Shown here piece after piece: positions 22,087 through 30,987 of a DNA stretch of 64,000 bases. Source of the DNA: Hydrangea macrophylla. Its lineage: Eukaryota > Streptophyta > Magnoliopsida > Cornales > Hydrangeaceae. Numbering within the stretch: the first letter of the stretch is position 1; every line of letters begins with the position of its first letter. Made by a program: the position numbers and the translations under genes. Under the pieces are notes generated by a model. The model was not told the DNA's origin. It ran no database searches and worked only from the letters and a program-made list of their open reading frames with translations. The stretch lies in assembly GCA_033977485.1 (NCBI GenBank), contig CM066987.1, positions 89,064,588 through 89,128,587 on the forward strand. Direction: 5' to 3'.

Positions 22087-25000
22087 ATGGCCGAAGAGAG
22101 AAACAATGAAGAGATGACCGGACTGAGGGTACTAGTTGAGCAGCAGGCAGAACAGATGCGAAGACAGGCTGAAAACATGAACCGAATGATGGGAATGATA
22201 GAGGAGCTGAACCGCCGACCGCCGCATGTGGTTCCACCTGTCATGGACCCGCCTTTGGGAGGAGGAGACGGGGATTGGTTTGACGATCAAGAGGCGCATT
22301 GGAATGATGCACTGAGAGCCAACAGAGACAGGGAAAAAGATGAGAAGGAGAAGCTGCTGACCGAGAAGATAGAAAAGTTGGAGAGGGTAATGCGCAAAGC
22401 TCAAGGGGTGGATACTTATCTGATGGAACTGGAAGGGTTGTACGACGGAGTCCATGAGACGCTGCCGGCCGGTTTTAAAATGCCCGTCTTTGATAAATTT
22501 GATGGCACAGGCAACCCCCGCAGTCATGTCCGAATGTGCATAGGGGCTTTTCAGCCTAGTGGGCTGAGCACTACCATGATGGCTGTCCTTTTCCAACAAA
22601 CCTTAATAGGAGCCGCTTTATCGTGGTATCTTACACTTGAGCCAAGCAAAACCAGAGTATGGGAAGAAGTGATTAAGGCATTTGTGGCACAGTACGAATA
22701 CAATCAGGACTTGGATGTTACTATCCGAGATTTGGAAACAACCAGGCAGGGGAACAAAGAATCATTTGCCGAGTATTTAAGCCGATGGAGAGGGAAAGCT
22801 GCAAAAATGGTGCAAAGGCCACCCGAGAAGGACCAGATCCGAATGTTGATGAAAAATCTACAGCCAGTTTATCAGGAAAAGATGAGGTTCCAGTCAATCA
22901 ATACCTTTGCTGAGGTATTCGATGTGGGGACGAGAATCGAAGATGTAATCCAAGAAGGAACAATCAAGAAGGAAGAACCACAGAACCGATATCGGAGGCC
23001 TAGCTATGGGTCGAATGGAGGGCATTCGGGAGGTCACTCTGGCCCCACCGATGTCAATGCACTTAGAGAGCCGGAGAGAAAATTCGACATCACCAAAAGT
23101 CATCCAAGAGGAGGGGAGGATAATCCAATGAGGAAGTTTTCAGATTTGGGAGTATCTTTATCAACCGCCCTCGACAGGCTGTTAGCGAAAGGGCATCTCT
23201 GCCAGCTGGAACCTCGACCCCCGCCGAGTCCACTCCCGCCATACTTCAAAGGAGACCTCTATTGCAAATATCACCAACAAAAGGGCCACTCGACCGATCG
23301 GTGCATGAGGTTAAGGCATGACATACAGGACCTCATTGACAACAAAGTGATATCCGAGCCACCTGTCAAGGCTCCCAATGTCACCAAGAATCCACTGCCA
23401 AACCATCGTGCCGTACCACCGCCGCGGGGCCTTTACTTCTTGGGAGTAGAAGAAGTGACATTTGATCCGTCCAAGCTAATCACAAAAGTTGGGGAACCAA
23501 GGAAGTTTTATCAGTCACCGGAGAATCTGGGAATCTGTATGATGGGAAGCCAGCCAGGGATATGGGAAAACGAAATGACGAGGCAGTCAGATTGGTGGGT
23601 CCAAGAAAGCAATGATCGGAACATAGGCCGGATAGGGGAGGATGATCTATGGTACCAAAGTGACGAAGAGGTAGAAGAGGGCTCAAAGACCGTTTCAGAA
23701 ACCGACGATATTTGGGCAAAAGAAGAAATTGACCACTTGACTCGGTCTGGTAGGCACTTCAAGCCACATGAATTAGAGGAAGATCACCCGGGGAGAGAGC
23801 TGGAGAAAGGGAAAGGAAAGATGAATGAGGAAGAAGAAGAGGATAGAGTCCTCAAGCAGATGAAGAAGACTCAGGCTAACATCACTGTTTGGGGATTGCT
23901 GATTGCCTCCAAACGTCATAGGCAAGCGGTCCTAGACGCCCTTAATCAATTTGACGTGTCTATCGACACCACCCCGGAAGACCTCGTAGGGCTGATCAAC
24001 AAAATTCCGACTTTGGCTATTGCTTTCTCATCAAATGACTTACCGCCGGGAGGGCCCATGCTCAATAAGCCTTTGTACATCACTGTTGAATGTTTGGGGA
24101 ACACCGTACCCGCTTGTCTCGTTGATAACGGATCTGCTCTTAATGTGTGTCCTTTCCGCACAGCCAAACGAATGGGCTTGGATGAATCTTCTTTTGTGCC
24201 GTCTCAACAAAAGGTCCGGGCATATGATAACACCCAAAGAGCAGTCATGGGCATCATCTTTCTTAACCTTGCTATCGGGCCAATGGATAAAGGAGCCGAG
24301 TTCCAAATTATCGATATCCCCGCTTCTTTTAATCTACTGCTGGGAAGGCCTTGGTTGGACAGTTTGGGCGCTATAACGTCAACAATCCATCAAAAAGTTA
24401 AGTATGTCTGGGAAAACAAAGTCTGTGATATCCTCGGGGACAGTTGGGTTCGATCATCTGAAGCATCGTCAAGTGCACCGGTCCTAGAGTTACAGCTGCA
24501 AGAAGAAGAAGCAAAAATGGGAGGATTCGAGTTCATCAGCGTGATAGAAGAAGGAAAGTCGGGAGAGTCCCTACCACCCCATTTTGATCAATATGCTAGT
24601 CCAGTCGTCGCCGGAATCATGAAGAAGATGGGATTCTTTCCAGGATTGGGGTTGGGAAAGAACCTTCAAGGCCTGCCAGAGGCCCCAAGAATCCCTACTC
24701 AGACTCACACTCACGGTCTTGGGTACCAGCCAACAAAGAAGGAGCTGAGAACAAAGAAGAAGGACGTCAATGCGCCACTAGACCCTTACTTGAAGACCCT
24801 CAACGGGTATTTTGTAAAGGAAGGAGAAGATTTCCCCTTCTGTGGTTTCCCAGAACCATGGATGAACCAAAAAGACAAATGCATGAAGCCGGGGTTCGAG
24901 ATCTTCTTCTCCCATGAATTTTCTGGGTACAAAGACCCATTTTTGCAAATGCCTGAAAAATCTGTTGCTGCCAAGGACTGGGTTGGTATGCTGGACGGTT

Positions 25001-28000
25001 CTGCCATGAAAGATCTGTCAGGCGAAGGGAACGCAGAAGTCATGAAGGAGGATCCCGGAAAGACCAAAGGTGAATACATCGAGGGAATAGTGGAAGAAGC
25101 TGCCGAAAGTGAAGAAGGTGAGGAAGGAAAGGCTGAGGAAGAAGAGATGGAGAAAATCACCAAGACAGGAGGTCCGGAAGAATACTTTATTACTGGCCTG
25201 GGAGGAGAGCACAAGAAGGAGTGGGTTTTTGAGTCTAGTGATAGGTTCCCCCCACACCCAGAGTCTGTAATGGCCCAAATGAGGCGTCTTTCAATTTCTA
25301 TGTCTGTTGTAATCACTCCAAAGAAAATCAATGAAAGTATGACTGATTCTGCCTACTCGAACGCGCTTAATGAATGTGATGAATGTGATGATCATGAAAT
25401 ACCTATTGAACTGCAAAAACTAATTGAAAAAGAAAAAGAATCTGCATGTAAAATCATTGAGGACACCCTAACAATTAATCTTGAAAATGAGAACAATCCT
25501 CAAAATGTCTTCATCGGCTCTACACTTAGCAATAAAGAAAGTACAGAACTAATCAGTCTATTAAATGAATTCAAAGATGTTTTTGCATGGTCTTACAATG
25601 ATATGCCAGGTATCGATCCAAAAATAGTCCAACACCACATCCCCCTCTTTCCTAATTCCAAACCCGTAAAACAAAAATTGAGGCGAATGAGGCCAGAATG
25701 GGCACTCAAAGTAAAAGAGGAAGTTGAAAAGCAATTAAGAGCTGGATTCTTGATGGTCACCGAGTATCCCGAGTGGATTGCCAACATTGTGCCTGTCCCA
25801 AAGAAGGATGGTCGTGTTAGGGTTTGCGTAGATTTTCGGGATTTGAATAAAGCAAGCCCTAAAGATGATTTCCCATTACCCCACATCGACGTGTTGGTTG
25901 ATAACACTGCGGGACATGAGCTTCTATCTTTCATGGATGGGTTCTCCGGGTATAATCAAATCCTCATGGCTCCCGAGGATAGAGAGAAAACCACGTTCAT
26001 CACTCCGTGGGGAACATATTGCTATAGGGTCATGCCATTCGGACTCAAGAACGCGGGCGCAACCTATCAAAGGGCTGCCACCACTTTACTGCACGACATG
26101 ATCCACAAAGAGGTAGAGGTGTATGTGGACGATATGATTGTGAAATCCAAGGAGAGGGGAGGACACCTAGAGGCTTTGAGAAAGTTCTTTGGGAGATTGA
26201 GGGAATTCAAGATGAGGCTGAACCCACAGAAATGCACGTTCGGGGTCATTACTGGCAAGTTGTTAGGATTTCTCATTACTCAGAGGGGGATAGAGGTAGA
26301 CCCCACCAAGATAAAAGCCATAACCGAAATGCAGCCACCGAAAAACGAAAAAGAACTGAGGGGATTCCTGGGGAGAATACAATTCATCAGCCGCTTCATT
26401 TCCAAACTCACTTCGACCTGTGATCCCTTTTTCAAACTACTCAGAAAGGGAGAGAGATTCAAATGGGACACCTCGTGTCAACAAGCCTTCGACAAAATCA
26501 AAACCTACCTCCAGAAACCACCCGTCTTGTCACCACCATCACCCGGGAGACCTTTGTTACTTTATCTCTCTGTATCCGAAGATTCGATGGGATGTATGCT
26601 GGCCCAAGAAGGAGAAGAGGGGCGCATGGAGAAGGCCATTTACTACTTAAGCAAGAGAATGGTGGGATATGAGTTAAAGTATTCGCCCTTGGAGAAGGCC
26701 TGTTGGGCCTTGGTTTGGTGTACCCGTCGCCTCCGCCACTATATGCTAGCCTTCCCTGTAATCCTGATATCCCGAATGGACCCATTAAAATACCTGTTCG
26801 AAAAACCCGTCTTGACCAGTAGGATTTCCCGTTGGACCATGATGCTGGCTGAATTCGATATCAGATATGTCACCTCCAAGTCCGTAAAAGGAAGGGCCGT
26901 CGCCGAATTTTTAGCCGACCTCACTGTAGAATCTGAGGATGAGGGAGACTTCAAGTTCCCAGATGAAGGAATAATGGAGGTCAAGGAGGAGTTGTGGAAA
27001 ATGTACTTTGATGGAGCAGCCAACCAGTTGGGTTACGGGGTCGGAATCATTCTCATAGCACCAGACGGGGTCCCTACCCCATTAGCTGTCAAACTCAAAT
27101 ACGACTCAACCAATAATACCGCGGAGTACGAAGCCTGCATAATTGGGATGGAGGCGGCCTTAGCTTTGAAAGTCGGACGGATTGATGTCTTCGGAGATTC
27201 CAATTTGATAATATCCCAGGTCCGAGGAGATTGGAGAGTAAAGCATGAGAAATTGAGACCTTACCATGACTATCTAGAAAGCCTGAAAGCGCAATTCCGA
27301 AAGATTTCCTTTTACTATCTCCCTCGTGAAGAAAACCAACTAGCCGACTCTTTGGCTACCTTAGCCTCGATGATCCAAATCCCTTCCAAGATTGCCATGA
27401 TTCCGCTGTCCATAGAAGTAAGAAATCAACCGTCATTCGAAATGATCGCGGCCATAGAGAGAGAAGATGAAATGCCTTGGTATGTGGACGTGTGGAAGTT
27501 CATTAAAGAAGGAGAATACCCCGAAGGAGCCTCAGAAAAGGACAAGAAGGCGATACGACGATTTGCTGCTCAATTCGTGATCTACGCAGATAAACTATGG
27601 AAGAAGTCCTACACCGGGTATAATTTGGAGTGTTTATATGGGAGGAAAGCTAAGAGAATGATGGAGGAAATACATGAGGGAGTATGCGGGCCCCACATGA
27701 ACGGGCACATGCTGGCGAAGAAGATCATTCGACAAGGGTACTATTGGACGACCTTGGACAAAGACTGCTGTGAATATGTTAGAAGGTGTCACAAGTGTCA
27801 GATTCATGCAAATTTGATGCACACCCCACCGTCGCAGCTCTATAGCATGACCACTCCTTGGCCATTTTCTGTATGGGGGATTGATATCATTGGTGAGATA
27901 GTTCCAAAGGCTTCCAATGGGCACCGGTATATAATCGTGGCGATCGATTATTTTACAAAATGGGTAGAGGCAGCCTCATACGCGACTTTGAAAGCCAAAG

Positions 28001-28722
28001 ATGTGGTGAGTTTCATTGAGAAGAACATAATCTGCAGATATGGAGTCCCGAACGAGTTTATCTCCGATCATGGCAGCCATTTCCAGGGGGAAGTCATCCC
28101 GCTCTTAGAGAAATATAAGATCACCCGCCATCAGTCATCCCCGTACAGGCCCCAGACGAATGGAGCAGTAGAGGCAGCAAATAAGAATGTTAAAGCAATC
28201 TTGGGGAAGACAACAGATACGTATAAAGATTGGCATGAGAAGCTGCCATTTGCTTTATGGGGGTATCGGACGTCAGTAAGGACTTCAACGGGTGCCACGC
28301 CATACTCGTTGGTCTACGGAATGGAAGCAGTTCTCCCGGTCGAGGTGGAAATACCCTCTCTCAGAGTCTTAGCGGAATGTGAAGTGACAGAATCAGAATG
28401 GATACAGGGAAGATATGAGGAATTGATGCTGCTTGATGAAAAGAGGTTGACCGCGATAAACCATACTCGGGGGTACCAGAAGAGGATAGCTCGTGCTTTC
28501 AACAAAAAGGTTCGCCCAAGGAAGCTTGCTGAGGGTGACCTGGTCCTCAAAGAACTAAAAGTGCCCGTTTATGACCCCAGAGGAAAATTCAAACCCAACT
28601 GGGTCGGACCATACATCATTAAGACCCTCCTTTCGGGAGGAGCGGCTTATCTCATGGATCTGGACGGGGTTGAATTTAAACAACCAATTAACCTCGATCG
28701 CCTCAAGAAATACTTTGCTTGA
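22087..28722 (+). CDS. gag-pol: Gag-Pro-Pol polyprotein (inner copy 1, open)
   Basis: An uninterrupted 2211-residue frame; Met at 22087 has the favourable context GACATGG. Residue numbers count from it. A coiled-coil-like N terminus (13-45) is followed by the Gag capsid region (about 130-270) and a variant zinc knuckle C-x2-H-x4-H-x4-C at 393-406. The aspartic protease has its Asp at 680 (LVDNGSALN), and a G-patch-like segment follows at about 838-885. RT has YVDD at 1346-1349. The native RNase H (about 1485-1625) has lost catalytic Asp, with Ser1495 and Arg1563 in their places. The archaeal-type RNase H has D1642, E1680, D1704 and D1754. Integrase has a zinc-binding His/Cys region (about 1863-1904) and catalytic D1933, D1994 and E2029 (D-x60-D-x34-E), then a GPY module. 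No chromodomain. Two RNase H domains place it in the Tat lineage. It would supply particle, protease, reverse transcription and integration functions. Confidence 0.96.
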   Translation: MAEERNNEEMTGLRVLVEQQAEQMRRQAENMNRMMGMIEELNRRPPHVVPPVMDPPLGGGDGDWFDDQEAHWNDALRANRDREKDEKEKLLTEKIEKLERVMRKAQGVDTYLMELEGLYDGVHETLPAGFKMPVFDKFDGTGNPRSHVRMCIGAFQPSGLSTTMMAVLFQQTLIGAALSWYLTLEPSKTRVWEEVIKAFVAQYEYNQDLDVTIRDLETTRQGNKESFAEYLSRWRGKAAKMVQRPPEKDQIRMLMKNLQPVYQEKMRFQSINTFAEVFDVGTRIEDVIQEGTIKKEEPQNRYRRPSYGSNGGHSGGHSGPTDVNALREPERKFDITKSHPRGGEDNPMRKFSDLGVSLSTALDRLLAKGHLCQLEPRPPPSPLPPYFKGDLYCKYHQQKGHSTDRCMRLRHDIQDLIDNKVISEPPVKAPNVTKNPLPNHRAVPPPRGLYFLGVEEVTFDPSKLITKVGEPRKFYQSPENLGICMMGSQPGIWENEMTRQSDWWVQESNDRNIGRIGEDDLWYQSDEEVEEGSKTVSETDDIWAKEEIDHLTRSGRHFKPHELEEDHPGRELEKGKGKMNEEEEEDRVLKQMKKTQANITVWGLLIASKRHRQAVLDALNQFDVSIDTTPEDLVGLINKIPTLAIAFSSNDLPPGGPMLNKPLYITVECLGNTVPACLVDNGSALNVCPFRTAKRMGLDESSFVPSQQKVRAYDNTQRAVMGIIFLNLAIGPMDKGAEFQIIDIPASFNLLLGRPWLDSLGAITSTIHQKVKYVWENKVCDILGDSWVRSSEASSSAPVLELQLQEEEAKMGGFEFISVIEEGKSGESLPPHFDQYASPVVAGIMKKMGFFPGLGLGKNLQGLPEAPRIPTQTHTHGLGYQPTKKELRTKKKDVNAPLDPYLKTLNGYFVKEGEDFPFCGFPEPWMNQKDKCMKPGFEIFFSHEFSGYKDPFLQMPEKSVAAKDWVGMLDGSAMKDLSGEGNAEVMKEDPGKTKGEYIEGIVEEAAESEEGEEGKAEEEEMEKITKTGGPEEYFITGLGGEHKKEWVFESSDRFPPHPESVMAQMRRLSISMSVVITPKKINESMTDSAYSNALNECDECDDHEIPIELQKLIEKEKESACKIIEDTLTINLENENNPQNVFIGSTLSNKESTELISLLNEFKDVFAWSYNDMPGIDPKIVQHHIPLFPNSKPVKQKLRRMRPEWALKVKEEVEKQLRAGFLMVTEYPEWIANIVPVPKKDGRVRVCVDFRDLNKASPKDDFPLPHIDVLVDNTAGHELLSFMDGFSGYNQILMAPEDREKTTFITPWGTYCYRVMPFGLKNAGATYQRAATTLLHDMIHKEVEVYVDDMIVKSKERGGHLEALRKFFGRLREFKMRLNPQKCTFGVITGKLLGFLITQRGIEVDPTKIKAITEMQPPKNEKELRGFLGRIQFISRFISKLTSTCDPFFKLLRKGERFKWDTSCQQAFDKIKTYLQKPPVLSPPSPGRPLLLYLSVSEDSMGCMLAQEGEEGRMEKAIYYLSKRMVGYELKYSPLEKACWALVWCTRRLRHYMLAFPVILISRMDPLKYLFEKPVLTSRISRWTMMLAEFDIRYVTSKSVKGRAVAEFLADLTVESEDEGDFKFPDEGIMEVKEELWKMYFDGAANQLGYGVGIILIAPDGVPTPLAVKLKYDSTNNTAEYEACIIGMEAALALKVGRIDVFGDSNLIISQVRGDWRVKHEKLRPYHDYLESLKAQFRKISFYYLPREENQLADSLATLASMIQIPSKIAMIPLSIEVRNQPSFEMIAAIEREDEMPWYVDVWKFIKEGEYPEGASEKDKKAIRRFAAQFVIYADKLWKKSYTGYNLECLYGRKAKRMMEEIHEGVCGPHMNGHMLAKKIIRQGYYWTTLDKDCCEYVRRCHKCQIHANLMHTPPSQLYSMTTPWPFSVWGIDIIGEIVPKASNGHRYIIVAIDYFTKWVEAASYATLKAKDVVSFIEKNIICRYGVPNEFISDHGSHFQGEVIPLLEKYKITRHQSSPYRPQTNGAVEAANKNVKAILGKTTDTYKDWHEKLPFALWGYRTSVRTSTGATPYSLVYGMEAVLPVEVEIPSLRVLAECEVTESEWIQGRYEELMLLDEKRLTAINHTRGYQKRIARAFNKKVRPRKLAEGDLVLKELKVPVYDPRGKFKPNWVGPYIIKTLLSGGAAYLMDLDGVEFKQPINLDRLKKYFA

Positions 28723-28751
28723 AACCATTCTTTCAAAGCCTCCTACCTTGA

Positions 28752-28870
28752 TGAACTACGCTTGACCTGATTCCCGCTAGGGGATACGTAGGCAACCAAC
28801 TTGGTTCGGTCATTTCAAAAAAAAAAAAAAAAAAAAAAAAAAAGGTGCTAAACTAGGGGCAAACTGGCGT
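28752..28870 (+). other. Post-pol hairpin module, A-tract and PPT-like sequence (inner copy 1)
   Basis: The module TGAACTACG...GATTCCCGCTAGGGGATACG at 28752-28795 folds as a short stem-loop. It is followed by 27 A at 28817-28843 and then ACTAGGGGCAAACTGG near 28851-28866. The same pair (module, then a purine-rich GGGGCAAACTG) recurs before the 3' LTR. Confidence 0.7.
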
Positions 28871-29255
28871 TTGCCCGGAATCCCTTCGAAGCCCTAAAAC
28901 CAGGGGCAAACTTCGTTTGCTAGCCGAAGAACCCAGAAATAAAACCATCCTTCAGGTCACCTGGCTGTCAGAATAAGTACTATAAAGAAACAAATAAGAA
29001 TTCATGGAAAAGAATGAGTAGAAAACAAAAAGCGAAGTAGGGAGCCAGATAAAGACATTAAAAGGAGAATTCCTCATAAAAGATTAATCGAAAGGTTGAG
29101 CGCTTTGATTAAGCATGCTAGAAATTTCCCTAAAGATAACAACATCAGTCAATCACATTCGGAAAGCGTTAAAAAGTAGGCAGGGTCCGTCAGAAAGTTT
29201 TGTGAAAGGGCCAACTTTTCTCTGTTCTCGTCTGTTTTACTGTGCACGTGTCTCA
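28871..29255 (+). other. Spacer between pol and ORF-A (inner copy 1)
   Basis: No convincing gene. It includes a second GGGGCAAACTTCG near 28900 and AT-rich sequence that would be the 3' untranslated region of antisense ORF-A. Confidence 0.55.
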
Positions 29256-30347
29256 TCAAGTCTGTCTCACAACCAAGGCCTGGATCTCCAGAAGATACTG
29301 GACGGTGGGCACAATCGAAGCAGGGACCCTCGGGCACGGAGCAGCCATCCGACTCGACCAAGCCTCTATGAAAGCCTTCACGATGGGAGGACGCAGAGTA
29401 GAACCCCTGGTGAAATCAGCAGTCACAGATTCAGTAGTATCTTGCAAAAGTCCGAACTGACGGACAACTCGGTCAGGAATGTAGAAAGTCGTAGCGTTTA
29501 AACCCGGCAGCCAGATGCCAGGACGCCTAGGGAGGCGTACAGCAACAGAACGATGAGTCCACTGAGGGCAGATCCAGCAAATGTCACCAGAAGAGAGGCC
29601 TTGGAGCCAACCGAGCCATGCATCGGCAGATTGGAATAAGCAATGGATTTCCATGCGGTCGTAAGAAAATGGCCCACGAAGATGCGAGGGGTGAATGAAG
29701 AGATCAAGGCATTCCATGAGCCAGACTTGCAGAACAAAAGGTGCCCCGGCAGATAACACAACCCCAGTAGCATGAGCATGGCCCAGCCCGATCAGAGTTT
29801 CACCAAGGACTAGCATAACAACACTCTTCATCTCCCGCAAACCGCAGGCGATGGGTATAAGAATGTCAGAAGATGACTGGAATAGGAAGTAAGAGAGCAT
29901 AGCAATCGACAAGGCACTACGTCGAATGATCTGATACTTACCATTGTAAGGGTCCCCTATGGGAGCATAAACGGAGGCGAGGCGCTCAAAATCGATATGC
30001 CTGTCACAAATAAGGGAGCCCGCCGCATTTCGAGATATGTGGAGAAGAATGGCTAAGTCGCGGACATACCCAGCCTGAATCTGAGGAACCGTCAATTCAG
30101 CAAAAGGATCAGTGTGGAGAATTGCGCTAAATTCCTCGAACAAAGGACAAATCTACTGAAAGCCGAAACGAAAGACGTTGAGAGCAGGGTCCCAACACTG
30201 AATGGCAGCTCGAAGTAAGCCCTCGTTCAAATTCATGCGTCGGAAAGAGAAGAGATCGTTCAATCTGAAGCATTCAAAATTGAGCTTTTCAATACCTGAG
30301 AGAGTATCCATCCATGGGAAGAGAATTTGGGAGCTAATGGGGGCCAT
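29256..30347 (-). pseudogene. Antisense ORF-A, DUF7745/PMD-like (inner copy 1, one TAG)
   Basis: A 363-codon frame (1092 nt) with a single TAG at 30153-30155 replacing a Glu codon present in the outer copy. Both sides are open: MAPISSQILF...VFRFGFQ, then MFEEFSAILHTDPF to the end. The fold family appears to be the plant DUF7745 / aminotransferase-like mobile-domain group, judged from FRFG, the FEEFSAIL block and ATTFYIPDRVVRQFG. No intron is needed. A TATA-like element (minus strand, about 30410-30405) lies some 60 nt upstream. Read-through or restart at the Met following the stop is conceivable, but loss of function is the simplest reading. Confidence 0.7.
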
Positions 30348-30436
30348 TTGAAAGGAGGATGGAAAGAGAAAGAGATGTTTTGCGGAGTGTTAGAAGAGGA
30401 GGGGTATAAGTAGGGAAGTAAAGCTGCCCACTAGAT

Positions 30437-30565
30437 CGCGGCACTCGATAAAGTGCAGCTTCACTCCATGAAGTGCCGCGCGGCAGTTCGTGAGTGCCGC
30501 ACGGCATTCACTGACTGCCGTTGCGGCATTCGTTGAGTGCCGCTGAGGCTTAACCGAGTGCCGTT
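30437..30565. promoter_or_regulatory. Palindrome array upstream of ORF-A (inner copy 1)
   Basis: Several about 21-bp imperfect palindromes with GCGGCA/TGCCGC arms, 90-220 bp upstream of the ORF-A start codon. Confidence 0.7.
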
Positions 30566-30987
30566 CTGAGTTTTTTATTGGCCAGAATCTGTTTGTAACA
30601 CGATCAGCCCACCTGCAAACAGAAAATTAATTGAGAAGCAATAAAACGTGAGCATCATGCGGCACGTGCAAATACATACATTCATTCATTCATTCCATTC
30701 ATTTGTATATATCAAATAAGTAAAAGAAGCAGAAGCATTCAAAGATAGAAGTAAAATCGGGACCAAGCCATGGTCCCACATACGGCAAGATTTGGACCAA
30801 GCTATGGTCACACATACGGTGAATAAGCAGAAAGCATAATGAAATGTTTAAAGCATCTATCCTACCAAATAAAAGGAAGCAGCCATCAAAAAAAAATAAA
30901 ACATGTATATACAGTCATCCACCAAAATATAAATTCTCCCACAAACTCTCAAAAATGAAAAAAATAATAAAAATAACAAAAGCAGAG
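30566..30987 (-). other. PMD 3' region with tandem hairpins (inner copy 1)
   Basis: No ORF on either strand that I would support. Stem-loop GGGACCA-loop-TGGTCCC at 30759-30777 and GACCA-loop-TGGTC at 30795-30809. The first stem differs from the outer copy by a paired change (C-G for T-A). There is an ATTC microsatellite near 30680-30705. Confidence 0.5.

Noticed and set aside
24786..25331. 181-codon minus-strand ORF inside gag-pol, with a twin at 42487-43032
   Set aside because: It is a shadow of the open sense frame: low-complexity Ser/Pro/Phe composition from the acidic linker, and no family resemblance.
28300..28722. Chromodomain at the integrase C terminus
   Set aside because: Only a GPY-type module followed by a short tail is seen, consistent with a non-chromovirus lineage.
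28752..28795. Hammerhead ribozyme, suggested by CTGAT in the hairpin module
   Set aside because: The conserved CTGATGA and GAAA core elements are absent; only a simple stem-loop can be supported.
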